Positions 40,999 to 49,567 of a stretch of DNA of 64,000 nucleotides are shown here, one piece after another. The notes beneath the pieces are model-generated. The model was not told the origin of the DNA. It did no database searches and worked only from the letters and a program-made list of their open reading frames with translations. The stretch spans positions 1-64,000 of the forward strand of contig NZ_NINX01000033.1 of NCBI RefSeq assembly GCF_002188635.1, in the 5' to 3' direction. Origin of the DNA: Pigmentiphaga sp. NML030171. GTDB lineage: Bacteria > Pseudomonadota > Gammaproteobacteria > Burkholderiales > Burkholderiaceae_B. Position numbers and translations under genes: made by a program. Position 1 is the first letter of the stretch. Each line of letters begins with the position of its first letter.

Positions 40999-42411
40999 GT
41001 GCCGACTCCACGTACGCTCTTCGACAAGATCTGGGACGATCACGTGGTCGCCGATCTGGGTGACGGTTTCGCGCTGCTGCATGTCGATCGCCACCTGATC
41101 ACGGACGCGGGCAGCAAGGCCCTGGTGGACATGCGCCAGCGCGGCCTGGAAATGCGGAATCCGGAACTGGCCTTCGCCTCTCCCGACCATTCCGTCTCTA
41201 CCCTGCCGGGACGCGCCAGTCCCACCCCACAGGGCGTCCGGCTGCTGGGCGACCTGCGCCGCGAAGCGCAAGCGCGCGGCATCCGGGTGTTCGACGTGGG
41301 CAGCGGCTCGCAGGGTATCGTCCACGTCATGGGCCCCGAACAGGGCTTGACGCTGCCGGGAGCCCTGGTGGTGTGCGCCGACAGCCATACCTGCACCCAT
41401 GGCGGGCTGGGCGCGCTGGGCTTCGGCATCGGCGCCAGCGAATTCGTGCACATCGCCGTCACCCAGACCCTGGTCCAGGCCAAGCCGAGGAACATGCGGA
41501 TACGCTTCGTCGGCAGGCTTGCGCAGGGCGTCTCGGCCAAGGACATGATCCTGCACGCCGCCGGCGTCGTCGGCACGGCGGGCGGGACGGGCCATGCCAT
41601 CGAATACGCGGGCGATGCCGTGACCGCGCTGGACGTGGAAGCCCGCCTGACGCTGTGCAATCTCTCGGTCGAACTGGGCGCGAAGATAGGCATGGTCGCC
41701 CCCGACGAAAAGACCTACGCCTATCTGCGCGGCAGGCCCTACGCGCCCGCCGGGCAGGACTGGGACGTGGCGGTCGCCTATTGGCGCACGCTGCGCTCCG
41801 ATGCCGACGCGTGCTTCGACCGCGAGGTGCTGATCGACACGGCCGGCATCGCGCCCCAGGTCACCTGGGGCACCAGCCCCGAGCAGGTGGTGGCGATCGA
41901 CGGCGTCGTGCCCGACCCCGCCGGCATCGACGACCCCCAGCGCCGGCTATCGGTACAGGCCGCGCTCGACTACATGGGACTGAACCCGGGCCAGCGGATC
42001 GCCGGCACGCCCGTCGACCGGGTCTTCATCGGCTCCTGCACCAACGCCCGCCTGTCGGACCTGCGCAGCGCCGCCGCCGTCGTCCGGGGCCGCAAGGTGG
42101 CCGCGCGCGTCCAGGCCTGGGTCGTGCCCGGATCCGAACACATCAAGCAGGCCGCCGAGGCCGAGGGCCTGGACGGGATATTCCTCGCCGCCGGCTTCCA
42201 ATGGCGCGACCCCGGCTGTTCCATGTGCCTGGCCGCCAACGGCGACCTGGCGGCGCGCGGCGAGCGCGTCGTCTCGACATCGAACCGCAACTTCGTGGGC
42301 CGCCAGGGCCCGGGCGCGCGCACCCACCTGACCAGCCCGGCCATGGCCGCGGCGGCGGCCGTCGCCGGAGCGATCTGCGATGTCCGCGACTTCAAGGCAA
42401 CCCCGGCATGA
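40999..42411 (+). CDS. leuC: isopropylmalate dehydratase-type large subunit (LeuC-like hydro-lyase)
   Basis: A 470-residue aconitase-superfamily large subunit. The iron-sulfur cysteines are in FIGSCTN and DPGCSMC, and CADSHTCTHGGLGALGFGIG is the family substrate loop. LeuC isomerises 2- to 3-isopropylmalate, but the setting (GntR regulator, Bug receptor, no leuB or leuA) points instead to a catabolic hydratase such as a citraconate or dimethylmaleate hydratase-type enzyme; sequence alone cannot separate these. GTG 40999 is preferred because GAGGA lies 9 bases upstream and the protein then starts like others (PRTLFDKIW); ATG 40981 would add six residues with no ribosome site. It overlaps the small-subunit gene by 4 bp. 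Confidence 0.85.
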   Translation: MPTPRTLFDKIWDDHVVADLGDGFALLHVDRHLITDAGSKALVDMRQRGLEMRNPELAFASPDHSVSTLPGRASPTPQGVRLLGDLRREAQARGIRVFDVGSGSQGIVHVMGPEQGLTLPGALVVCADSHTCTHGGLGALGFGIGASEFVHIAVTQTLVQAKPRNMRIRFVGRLAQGVSAKDMILHAAGVVGTAGGTGHAIEYAGDAVTALDVEARLTLCNLSVELGAKIGMVAPDEKTYAYLRGRPYAPAGQDWDVAVAYWRTLRSDADACFDREVLIDTAGIAPQVTWGTSPEQVVAIDGVVPDPAGIDDPQRRLSVQAALDYMGLNPGQRIAGTPVDRVFIGSCTNARLSDLRSAAAVVRGRKVAARVQAWVVPGSEHIKQAAEAEGLDGIFLAAGFQWRDPGCSMCLAANGDLAARGERVVSTSNRNFVGRQGPGARTHLTSPAMAAAAAVAGAICDVRDFKATPA

Positions 42412-43049
42412 CGCCCTTCACCCGCCTGGAATCCGTGGCCGCCCCGCTGCTGCGCGACAACATCGACACCGACCTGATCATCCGGGTCGAACCCCTGTTC
42501 AACGGCGTCCCGCGCGGCGAGCTGGGACCCTATTGCTTCGAGTCCCTGCGCTATCGCCCGGACGGCACGGAAGATCCCGATTTCGTCTTCAACCAGCTGG
42601 CCACCCGGCAGGCGCGCATCCTGCTGGCCGGCGCCAACTTCGGCTGCGGCAGTTCGCGCGAAGGCGCGGTCTGGGCGCTGCTGGCGCTGGGCGTGCGCTG
42701 CGTCATCGCGCCCAGCTTCGGCGACATCTTCTATGGCAACTGCTTCCAGAACGGCCTGCTTCCCGTGCGTCTGCCACGCGCCGACGTCGAGTCGCTGGCG
42801 GCGCAGGCGCGCAGCCACCCCGGCGTCCCCATGACCGTGGACCTGCGGCAATGCTTCGTGGCCGGCGCCGACGGCGCGCGCATCGGTTTCGACATCCAGG
42901 CCCTGCGCCGCGAGGCCCTGCTCGAAGGGCTCGATCCGATCGCGCAGACCTTGAAGCGCAAACACCTCATCGACGACTTCCAGCGGCACGACGCGTTGCG
43001 CCGGCCATGGATACATCACCTTCCCTCCACGCCCAAGGAATCGACATGA
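42408..43049 (+). CDS. leuD: isopropylmalate dehydratase-type small subunit (LeuD-like)
   Basis: A 213-residue partner of the large subunit. It shows the swivelling-domain features NIDTDLIIRVEPLFNGV, NFGCGSSREGAVWAL (substrate loop) and FGDIFYGNCFQNGLLPV. Length and order are typical of LeuD. The ATG overlaps the large-subunit stop as ATGA, and its stop overlaps the next gene's ATG in the same manner, so the three are tightly co-translated. The real substrate is as uncertain as for its partner. Confidence 0.87.
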   Translation: MTPFTRLESVAAPLLRDNIDTDLIIRVEPLFNGVPRGELGPYCFESLRYRPDGTEDPDFVFNQLATRQARILLAGANFGCGSSREGAVWALLALGVRCVIAPSFGDIFYGNCFQNGLLPVRLPRADVESLAAQARSHPGVPMTVDLRQCFVAGADGARIGFDIQALRREALLEGLDPIAQTLKRKHLIDDFQRHDALRRPWIHHLPSTPKEST

Positions 43050-44038
43050 CGACCCCGTCCTGCTCGCCGGACATCCGTCGCCGCCAGTGGCTGGCCGCGA
43101 CGGCCACCCTGGCGCTGTCGCCCGCGCTGCGCGCGCAGGCCACCTATCCCCAAAAGCCCGTCAGGATGATCGTGCCCATGCCGCCGGGCGGCGCCACCGA
43201 CGGCATGGCGCGGCTGATCGCGATGAAGCTGGGCGAACGCTGGGGCCAGAGCGTCGTGGTGGAGAACCGCGCCGGCGCGGGCGCCATCATCGGCACCCAG
43301 GCCATCGCGCGTGCCGCTCCCGACGGCTATACGTTCGGACTGGTCATCAGCTCGCACACCATCAATCCCGCGCTGCGCAGCACGCTGCCCTACGACACGC
43401 TGAAGGACTTCACGCCGCTCACGCAGCTGGGATCGGCGGTGATCGCGCTCGTGGCCCATCCATCGCTGCCCGCCAGCGACGTGCCGGGACTGATCAAGCT
43501 CGTGCGCGCCGAACCGGGGCGCCTGGAATACGCTTCGCTGGGCATAGGCACGGCCACCCACGTCGCCGGGGAACTGCTGAAGGTGAAGGCCGGCCTGGAC
43601 ATGCCCCACGTGCCCTACAACGGCAGCGCGCCGGCCTACAACGACCTGCTGCCGGGGCGGGTCAAGCTGGGCTTTGTCATCCTGGAGTCGGCGCTGCCCC
43701 ACATCCAGTCGGGCAGGCTGAAACTGCTGGCCATCGCCAACGGCCAGCGCAGCTCCGCGCACCCGGACTTCCCGACCATAGGGGAAAGCGTGCCGGGCTA
43801 CGCGTACGAAAGCATCTTCGGTTTCGTGGCGCCGGCCGGCCTGTCCGCCGACGTCGCGCAGAAACTGTCCGCCGACCTGATCGCGACCATCAAGCGGCCG
43901 GACGTCGTGCAGCAGATGAATGCCTGGGGCACCGACGTGGTGGCATCCACGCCGGCGCAGTTCGACGCCTTCATCCGCCAGGAAATCGACAGCACCCGCA
44001 GCGTGGCCAAGAGCGCCGGGATCAAGCTGACGGACTGA
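43046..44038 (+). CDS. Bug-family tripartite tricarboxylate transporter receptor
   Basis: A 330-residue receptor with an RR-containing leader (DIRRRQWLAATATLALSPALRAQA) that could be a Tat signal, followed by YPQKPVRMIVPMPPGGATD and DGYTFGLVISSHTIN. It is coupled to the LeuD-like gene by ATGA. This linkage suggests it captures the substrate, or a precursor, of the dehydratase: a small di- or tricarboxylate. Membrane partners are absent here. Confidence 0.9.
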   Translation: MTTPSCSPDIRRRQWLAATATLALSPALRAQATYPQKPVRMIVPMPPGGATDGMARLIAMKLGERWGQSVVVENRAGAGAIIGTQAIARAAPDGYTFGLVISSHTINPALRSTLPYDTLKDFTPLTQLGSAVIALVAHPSLPASDVPGLIKLVRAEPGRLEYASLGIGTATHVAGELLKVKAGLDMPHVPYNGSAPAYNDLLPGRVKLGFVILESALPHIQSGRLKLLAIANGQRSSAHPDFPTIGESVPGYAYESIFGFVAPAGLSADVAQKLSADLIATIKRPDVVQQMNAWGTDVVASTPAQFDAFIRQEIDSTRSVAKSAGIKLTD

Positions 44039-44049
44039 GGGGCAGGAGG

Positions 44050-44065
44050 CGGCGCCTAGGCGCCG
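44050..44065. terminator. 16-bp palindrome at the Bug/IclR convergent junction
   Basis: CGGCGCCTAGGCGCCG reads the same on both strands and overlaps the IclR stop codon. With flanking GGGC/GCCC it can form a longer hairpin in either transcript. No T-run follows, so if it ends transcription it does so only in part. Confidence 0.4.
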
Positions 44066-44856
44066 TGCCCCGCCTGGACGAACTCCCGGGCGATCAGCGC
44101 GGCCGCCTCGGACAAACGGCCCAGGCAGGCCCGCTCCATCTCGGGCGTGAGCAGTTCGGCGGGGAACGCGCGCGCCAGGCTGCCTATCACCTTCCTTTCC
44201 CCCGGCAGGAAGATCGGCACCGCCACGCCGGCCAGGTTGGGCGTGATCTGGCTGCGGCTGGTGGCGTAGCCGCTGCGCCGGATCGCGGCCAGGGCCCCGC
44301 GGAATTCCTCCCAGCTGCGCCCCAGACCCGCCTGAGCGATCTCGTCGGCGCTACGCAGATAGGCCTGCCGGATGCGATGCGGCGTGAAGAACGCCAGCAT
44401 CGCCAGCGAGGCCGCGCCCCGGAACAACGGGAACGGCGTACCCCGCGAGCGCCGCACGGCGATGGTCTCGCCACGGTATTCGAGCGTATCGGGCCCTTCC
44501 TTGTAGATGCACAACACCTTGTCGCGATACAGGTTGTGCAGCAGCAGCACGCTGCCCGGCTCGCGTACGGCCGGCAGCACCTTGCGGCCCGCCAGGTACA
44601 GCGGATCGGTCAGCACCAGCATGCGTTCGAGTTCGATGATGCGGGGCCCCAGCGCATACATGCCGCCCGAGGACGGCGCCAGCACGCCGGCGTCGCACAG
44701 TTCCTTCACGTACCGGTAGGCCGTGGAGCGGGTATGGCCCAGCCTCGACATGACGTCCTCGACGCGCAGCAGCGGATGCTCGACGGACAGCAGTTCCAGC
44801 ACTTCGAAAGCGCGGGCGAGCGTGGAAGCCGGGCGGGCGTTATCGGATGCGTTCAC
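44056..44856 (-). CDS. IclR-family transcriptional regulator
   Basis: A 266-residue regulator. The N-terminal winged helix (LARAFEVLELLSVEHPLLRVEDVMSRLG, in part, and HTRSTAYRYVKELCDAG) and the C-terminal ligand domain are typical. It is divergent from the SMP-30/Bug/NIPSNAP set and likely controls it. The start is uncertain: GTG 44856 gives normal length, and a TATAAT sequence just upstream (about 44887-44892) suggests the transcript begins before it, which argues against the TTG start at 44919. Confidence 0.85.
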   Translation of the reverse strand: MNASDNARPASTLARAFEVLELLSVEHPLLRVEDVMSRLGHTRSTAYRYVKELCDAGVLAPSSGGMYALGPRIIELERMLVLTDPLYLAGRKVLPAVREPGSVLLLHNLYRDKVLCIYKEGPDTLEYRGETIAVRRSRGTPFPLFRGAASLAMLAFFTPHRIRQAYLRSADEIAQAGLGRSWEEFRGALAAIRRSGYATSRSQITPNLAGVAVPIFLPGERKVIGSLARAFPAELLTPEMERACLGRLSEAAALIAREFVQAGHGA

Positions 44857-44937
44857 GGAGCGCTTGGGGGCGGAATGGTGACGCGGATTATACCGGTCAT
44901 GGCAACACCAACTTATCAATCCTAAATAATGGGATGT

Positions 44938-44966
44938 TTGACGAATCCTGAATTACGGAATAACCT
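44938..44966 (+). promoter_or_regulatory. candidate promoter for the SMP-30 operon
   Basis: TTGACG (44938-44943) and TAACCT (44961-44966) are separated by 17 bases. They precede a GTG start at 45016 that has AAGGAGA upstream. The intervening AATCCTGAATTACGGAA includes imperfect dyads that could bind the IclR regulator. Prediction only. Confidence 0.5.
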
Positions 44967-45015
44967 GAAAAAAACGCTCCGCATCGCGGGGCCCACAAGA
45001 CCGAAGGAGACAACG

Positions 45016-45894
45016 GTGGCCGGCAAGATCGAATGCGTCGTCCAAGGGGCCGACATCCTGGGCGAAGTCCCGCTCTGGTGCGACCGCAGCCAGCGCCTGT
45101 GGTGGGTGGACGTGCGGCGGCCCGCCCTGCAATCGTACGAACCCGCCACCGGCCGGCATCGCGCGCAACGGCTGGCGCCCGAACTGCTGGTGGGCAGCAT
45201 CGCGCTGCGCGAGGCGGGCGGCTTCCTGCTGGCCACCAGCCACGGCCTGTACCTGTACGACCCCGATACCGGCGAACCTCCCCAGCCCCTGCTGAACCCG
45301 GAACCCGACCTGCCCGACAACCGCCTGAACGACGGCAAGTGCGACCGCCGCGGCCGCTTCTGGGTGGGCAGCATGCCCGATACCCGCCGCACGCCGGAAG
45401 GCAGGCTCTACCGCTTCGACCCCGATCACCGCTGCCACGCCATGCTGGACGACGTCGTGCTGCCCAACTCCATCGCCTGGAGTCCCGACGACCGCACGAT
45501 GTACTTCGCCGACACGCACCGGCAGGTCATCTGGGCCTTCGACTACGACCTGGACGACGGCGTCATCTCCAATCGCCGCGTCTTCAAGGACTGGACCCAC
45601 CAGGCAGGGCGCCCCGACGGATCGACAGTGGACGTGGACGGCTGCCTGTGGAACGCGATGGTGGCCACCGGGCAGCTGGTGCGGCTCACGCCCGAAGGCA
45701 AGGTGGACCGGGTCATCCAGATGCCGGTCACCAATCCGACCTGCCCCGCCTTCGGCGGCGACCGGCTCGACACCTTGTACGTCACGAGCCATTCGCAACG
45801 CATTCCCGAGCTGGCCAGGGAACCGCTCGCCGGCGGACTGTTCGCGCTCGACGTGGGCGTGGGCGGCCTGCCCGAACCACGCTTCCGGGGCTGA
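45016..45894 (+). CDS. SMP-30/gluconolaconase-family lactonase
   Basis: A 292-residue six-bladed beta-propeller of the SMP-30/gluconolactonase/LRE group. The metal-binding Glu lies in LGEVPLWC near the start, with NRLNDGKCDRRGRFWVGSM, NSIAWSPDDRTMYFADT and GRPDGSTVDVDGCLWNA following; Asn and Asp ligands are in these last two. Such enzymes hydrolyse sugar lactones using Ca or Zn. The start is GTG 45016 because of a strong AAGGAGA site; upstream in-frame codons lie over the promoter. It leads an operon with a Bug receptor and NIPSNAP protein. Confidence 0.88.
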   Translation: MAGKIECVVQGADILGEVPLWCDRSQRLWWVDVRRPALQSYEPATGRHRAQRLAPELLVGSIALREAGGFLLATSHGLYLYDPDTGEPPQPLLNPEPDLPDNRLNDGKCDRRGRFWVGSMPDTRRTPEGRLYRFDPDHRCHAMLDDVVLPNSIAWSPDDRTMYFADTHRQVIWAFDYDLDDGVISNRRVFKDWTHQAGRPDGSTVDVDGCLWNAMVATGQLVRLTPEGKVDRVIQMPVTNPTCPAFGGDRLDTLYVTSHSQRIPELAREPLAGGLFALDVGVGGLPEPRFRG

Positions 45895-45967
45895 ACGCGG
45901 CACCCCGGCTCCGACATCCGCCCCGCGTCGACCACGACCATGGCGCAGCGCCATGGAGGAGACCTTC

Positions 45968-46915
45968 ATGCAACGAGTTCGAGCCTTGCTGTTCCTGTTG
46001 TCGTGCGCCGTCGCGGCCCCATCGCCCGCCGCCGATGTCGTCAAGCTGGTGGTGCCCTTCGCGGCCGGCGGTCCGGTGGACCAGGTCGCGCGCATCATCG
46101 CGCCGGGGCTCACCGCGGCGCTGGGCAAGACCGTCGTGGTGGAGAACCGCGGCGGCGCGGGCGGCGTCGTCGGCGCCAACTATGTCGCCAAGTCGCCCGC
46201 GGACGGCGGGACGCTGCTGGTGGCGACCTCGGGCTACGTGATGTCGGCGGGCACGATGACGCAACTGCCCTACGACCCGCGCAAGGACCTGGAACCCGTG
46301 GCGCTGATCGGCCAGGTCCAGACCCTGATGATCGCCCGCCCCGACCTGGGCGTGCGCACGCTGCGCGAGCTGGTGGACAAGTCCAAGTCCGGGGCGCGCA
46401 TCAGCTACGGTTCGTCCGGCGTCGGCTCCACCATGCACATAGGCGGCGAGATGGTGAACGTCTACACGGGCTCGCAGATGCTGCACGTCCCGTATCGCGG
46501 CGCGGCCCCCGCCATCGCCGACCTGCTGGCCGGGCAGATCGACGCGCTGAACGCCGACGTGACCATCCTCGCGCCCTACGTGCGCGAAGGCAAGGTACGC
46601 GGCCTGGTGCTGTTCGACACGCAGCGTTCCAAGCAATTGCCCGACGTGCCGACCTCGGTCGAGGCGGGCTATCCCGACCTGCAGATGAGCAACGCCTACG
46701 GCATCCTGGCGCCGGCCGGCACCCCGGAGGCCACGCGCCGGCAGCTGGAGCAGGCCATCCTGAAGGTCGCGCGCTCGCCCGAGGTATCGGACAAGCTGGG
46801 CAGCATGGGGTTGATCGGCCCCATGGACACGGAGCAATTCAAGGCCAAGCTGGCCAGCGACTTCGACCGCTGGATCCCCTTCCTGAAGAAGACCGGCATC
46901 CAGGTCCAGCCCTAG
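45968..46915 (+). CDS. Bug-family tripartite tricarboxylate transporter receptor
   Basis: A 315-residue receptor with signal peptide (RALLFLLSCAVAAPSPAA) and the core VVKLVVPFAAGGPVDQVAR, DGGTLLVATSGY and HVPYRGAAPAIADLLAGQI. ATG 45968 follows GGAGGA; an ATG five codons earlier overlaps that ribosome site. It lies 73 bp downstream of the SMP-30 gene, which suggests uptake of a sugar acid or related solute. No membrane subunits nearby. Confidence 0.9.
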   Translation: MQRVRALLFLLSCAVAAPSPAADVVKLVVPFAAGGPVDQVARIIAPGLTAALGKTVVVENRGGAGGVVGANYVAKSPADGGTLLVATSGYVMSAGTMTQLPYDPRKDLEPVALIGQVQTLMIARPDLGVRTLRELVDKSKSGARISYGSSGVGSTMHIGGEMVNVYTGSQMLHVPYRGAAPAIADLLAGQIDALNADVTILAPYVREGKVRGLVLFDTQRSKQLPDVPTSVEAGYPDLQMSNAYGILAPAGTPEATRRQLEQAILKVARSPEVSDKLGSMGLIGPMDTEQFKAKLASDFDRWIPFLKKTGIQVQP

Positions 46916-46937
46916 AGGAAACAGAGGAACCCACCGC

Positions 46938-47267
46938 ATGATCGTCGAGCACCGCACCTACACGCTCAAGCACGGCACCATGGACGACTACCTGCAGCGA
47001 TACCGCACGCACGGCCTGCCCGTGCAGATGCGGCACCTGGGCGGGCTGGTCGGCTTCTACGTAAGCGAGATCGGTCCGCTGAACCAGGTCGTCCACATCT
47101 GGGCCTACGCCAGCCTGGCCGAGCGCGAACGGCGCCGCGAGCGGCTGGAGGCGGACCCCGAATGGGCTGCCTTCAGGCAGATGAACCGGGGGTCGTTCGT
47201 CGCCCAGGAGGTGAAGATCATGAACGTGGCACCGTTCTCGCCGCAGCCGGCGTTGCCGAAGGACTAG
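46938..47267 (+). CDS. NIPSNAP-family protein
   Basis: A 109-residue dimeric alpha/beta-barrel type protein. The start IVEHRTYTLKHGTMDDYLQ and the core LVGFYVSEIGPLNQVVHIW...RRRERLEADPEW are the NIPSNAP pattern. These small proteins occur in catabolic operons of betaproteobacteria without a defined activity; some relatives are monooxygenase-like or isomerase-like. It begins 22 bp after the Bug stop and closes the operon. No signal peptide. Confidence 0.85.
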   Translation: MIVEHRTYTLKHGTMDDYLQRYRTHGLPVQMRHLGGLVGFYVSEIGPLNQVVHIWAYASLAERERRRERLEADPEWAAFRQMNRGSFVAQEVKIMNVAPFSPQPALPKD

Positions 47268-47439
47268 CACTGACCATCCATCGCCGGCGCGAATGGCCAC
47301 GCATTCGCACGATGCATTTGTTCCCCTCCGTCGATGGCCCTGGGCCGTAGCCATCGACCATACGGCGGGAGGACGACATGCAAAGGCTGGAACTGACCGG
47401 ACGGACCTTTCGGCCGCGGCGCTAGCCTGCCACCTCGCG

Positions 47440-48387
47440 CTATTGGGTCAGGTTCAACGTGGGAATGAGCTGGCCCTTGGCGCGATAGTCCGCGGCGATG
47501 CGGCCGGTGAACGCCCGGCGATCCAGGTACTCCGACATCTGGAACTGCTTTTTCGCCAGTTCCTGGTAGTCCGGGTCGTGCACGGCCTTGTCGCAGGCCG
47601 ACTCCAGCCTGTCGATCACGTCGGCAGGCGTACCCGCACGCACGAACAGCCCGCCATAGCCGGAAGGCGCGATGGGATATCCCAGTTCGGCGCTGGTCGG
47701 CACATTGGGAAACTCCGGCAGCCGCTTGGAGGCAAACACCAGCAGCGGCTGCAACTTCTGGGTGGCAACCATCGCCGTAGTCACCGAACCCAGGGCGACC
47801 TGGCCGCTCAGCAATTGCGGCGCCATTTGCGCCTCGCCCTGATAAGGCACGTCGCGCAGGTCCAGTCCGGCGGCACGCCAGAGTTCGAGCGCCGACAGGT
47901 GCGGCGACGAGGCGGGCCCGGGATGGCCATAGGTGATCGCGCCCGGCTGGGCGCGCGCGGCGGCCCGCAGTGCCTCGAAGTCCTTGTAGGGAGACTTGGG
48001 GCTGGCCGCAATGAAGAATGAATTCTCGAACGTCTGGCATACCGGTACGATGTCAGCCGGGGAAAATGGCATGTTCTTCATGCGATGAGGCTGTACCGTC
48101 AGCGGCGTCACGACGCTATAGGCCAGGGTATGCCCGTCGGCCGGCCCCCCGGCCAGCGAGGCCATGGCTACCACGCCGCCCGCTCCCGCACGATTGACCA
48201 CGACGACCTGTTGCCGAAGCTGCTTGCCGAGAGCTACGGCGAAGCCTCGCGCCATGATGTCCACCACGCCGCCCGCCGTGAACGGCACGAGCAGCTCCGT
48301 CGCCTGGCCCGGCGACTGGGCCTGCGCGGCTCCCGCCAGCAGGCTCGCGCCCGCCGCGCAGGCCAGCATATGTCGCATCTTGTTCAT
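47440..48387 (-). CDS. Bug-family tripartite tricarboxylate transporter receptor
   Basis: A 315-residue receptor with signal peptide (LACAAGASLLAGAAQA) and ATELLVPFTAGGVVDIMARG, a compact version of the Bug opening, then DVPYQGEAQMAPQLLSGQV. Last gene of the FAH/dioxygenase/amidohydrolase/monooxygenase operon, 49 bp after the monooxygenase, so it probably binds the aromatic substrate or a related acid. The 172-bp gap on its 3' side (47268-47439) separates it convergently from the NIPSNAP gene and shows no clear terminator. Confidence 0.9.
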   Translation of the reverse strand: MNKMRHMLACAAGASLLAGAAQAQSPGQATELLVPFTAGGVVDIMARGFAVALGKQLRQQVVVVNRAGAGGVVAMASLAGGPADGHTLAYSVVTPLTVQPHRMKNMPFSPADIVPVCQTFENSFFIAASPKSPYKDFEALRAAARAQPGAITYGHPGPASSPHLSALELWRAAGLDLRDVPYQGEAQMAPQLLSGQVALGSVTTAMVATQKLQPLLVFASKRLPEFPNVPTSAELGYPIAPSGYGGLFVRAGTPADVIDRLESACDKAVHDPDYQELAKKQFQMSEYLDRRAFTGRIAADYRAKGQLIPTLNLTQ

Positions 48388-48436
48388 GTCTCCACTCCTT
48401 CTGGTGCATCTCTGGATAGGCCGGCCTGGGCCGGCG

Positions 48437-49567
48437 TCAAATGGGGGCGGCCACCGTCAGCCTGGCCTGCCCGAGTAAATCGAAAAGATCGAGACCGGGT
48501 TCACGCCCCTGTTCGAACTCCCCTATGCGGAATGAAGCGTCCTGAATGAACGTGGCACGCTCGAATCGACGTTGCATGTAGACGTCGGTCAACACGTTCC
48601 AGGACAACCCTTGCCGCACCAGGTCTCCCAGCACGACAGCATCCTCGATGGCCATTGCTGCGCCCTGACCGAGATGGGGAGTGGATGCATGCGCGGCATC
48701 GCCGATCAGGACGACTCGTCCGCGATGCCAGGGAGGCCGCATCATCACGACTTCCAGGGGCCGGTAAACCACTTTCGCGGGATCATCGATGGCAGCCAGC
48801 AGCTCCGGCACCATGCCGCCGAAATCAGCCAGCCGCTCCTTCAGCAAGACATGCAGCCGCTGAACGGGCATCACCGTGCCGGGATCTTCCTGCGTGACCA
48901 GCAGCAGATACATCAGCTCCCGACTAATGGGAATGAAGCCGGCCTTGCTCCGCGCCCCCACCATCATCGCGCCCCAGGCCATGCCGTCCGGCCTCGGCAT
49001 CATGACCCGCCACACGCTCTGGCCCGTGGGCCGGGCGCGCAAGTCCTGGCCGAACACATTGCGCCGCAGCCAGGAATAAATGCCGTCGGCTCCGACCACC
49101 ATCGCATAGCGCTCCCGCCTGCCGTCGCTCAGGACGACGCTCGCCTCCTGCTCGCCTTGCTCCAGGGAATGGATGGCGCATCCGGCCCGCAGTACCGCCC
49201 CGGCTTCGCGCGCGGCGGACACCAGGATTTCGTGCAGCGCGCGGCGGGCGATGCCGTTATAGGCGGGACGGTCCGGGCCCGCCACCTTGGGGCCCGCCAC
49301 GTCCTGCAGCAACCGCCCTTCGGCCGTCATGTAGCGATAACTGTCATAGCCGAATCCCTTGGCCAGGCATTGCTCTGCCACACCCAGCGCATCCAGTGCC
49401 CGCAGAGCATTGGCGGGCTGGATGATGCCGACGCCGGCTACGTCCCAGGTGGGCTTGATCTCCAGCACGTCGACCTCGCACCCCGCCCGGCGCAGCGCAA
49501 TCGCGGCCGCCAGCCCGCCGATGCCGCCGCCGGCCACCAGGACGCGGGAATAGTCCTCGCGCTTCAT
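48437..49567 (-). CDS. FAD-dependent aromatic monooxygenase
   Basis: A 376-residue class A flavoprotein hydroxylase. The dinucleotide fold VLVAGGGIGGLAAAIALRRAG is near the N-terminus, the DG motif region VVGADGIYSWLRR lies in the middle and GDAAHASTPHLGQGAAMAIED binds the FAD ribityl. The family adds a hydroxyl to aromatic rings using NAD(P)H. ATG 49567 overlaps the amidohydrolase stop by 4 bp; the open frame farther upstream lies in that gene. Substrate is unknown; together with the extradiol-type dioxygenase it suggests hydroxylation before ring opening. Confidence 0.88.
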   Translation of the reverse strand: MKREDYSRVLVAGGGIGGLAAAIALRRAGCEVDVLEIKPTWDVAGVGIIQPANALRALDALGVAEQCLAKGFGYDSYRYMTAEGRLLQDVAGPKVAGPDRPAYNGIARRALHEILVSAAREAGAVLRAGCAIHSLEQGEQEASVVLSDGRRERYAMVVGADGIYSWLRRNVFGQDLRARPTGQSVWRVMMPRPDGMAWGAMMVGARSKAGFIPISRELMYLLLVTQEDPGTVMPVQRLHVLLKERLADFGGMVPELLAAIDDPAKVVYRPLEVVMMRPPWHRGRVVLIGDAAHASTPHLGQGAAMAIEDAVVLGDLVRQGLSWNVLTDVYMQRRFERATFIQDASFRIGEFEQGREPGLDLFDLLGQARLTVAAPI

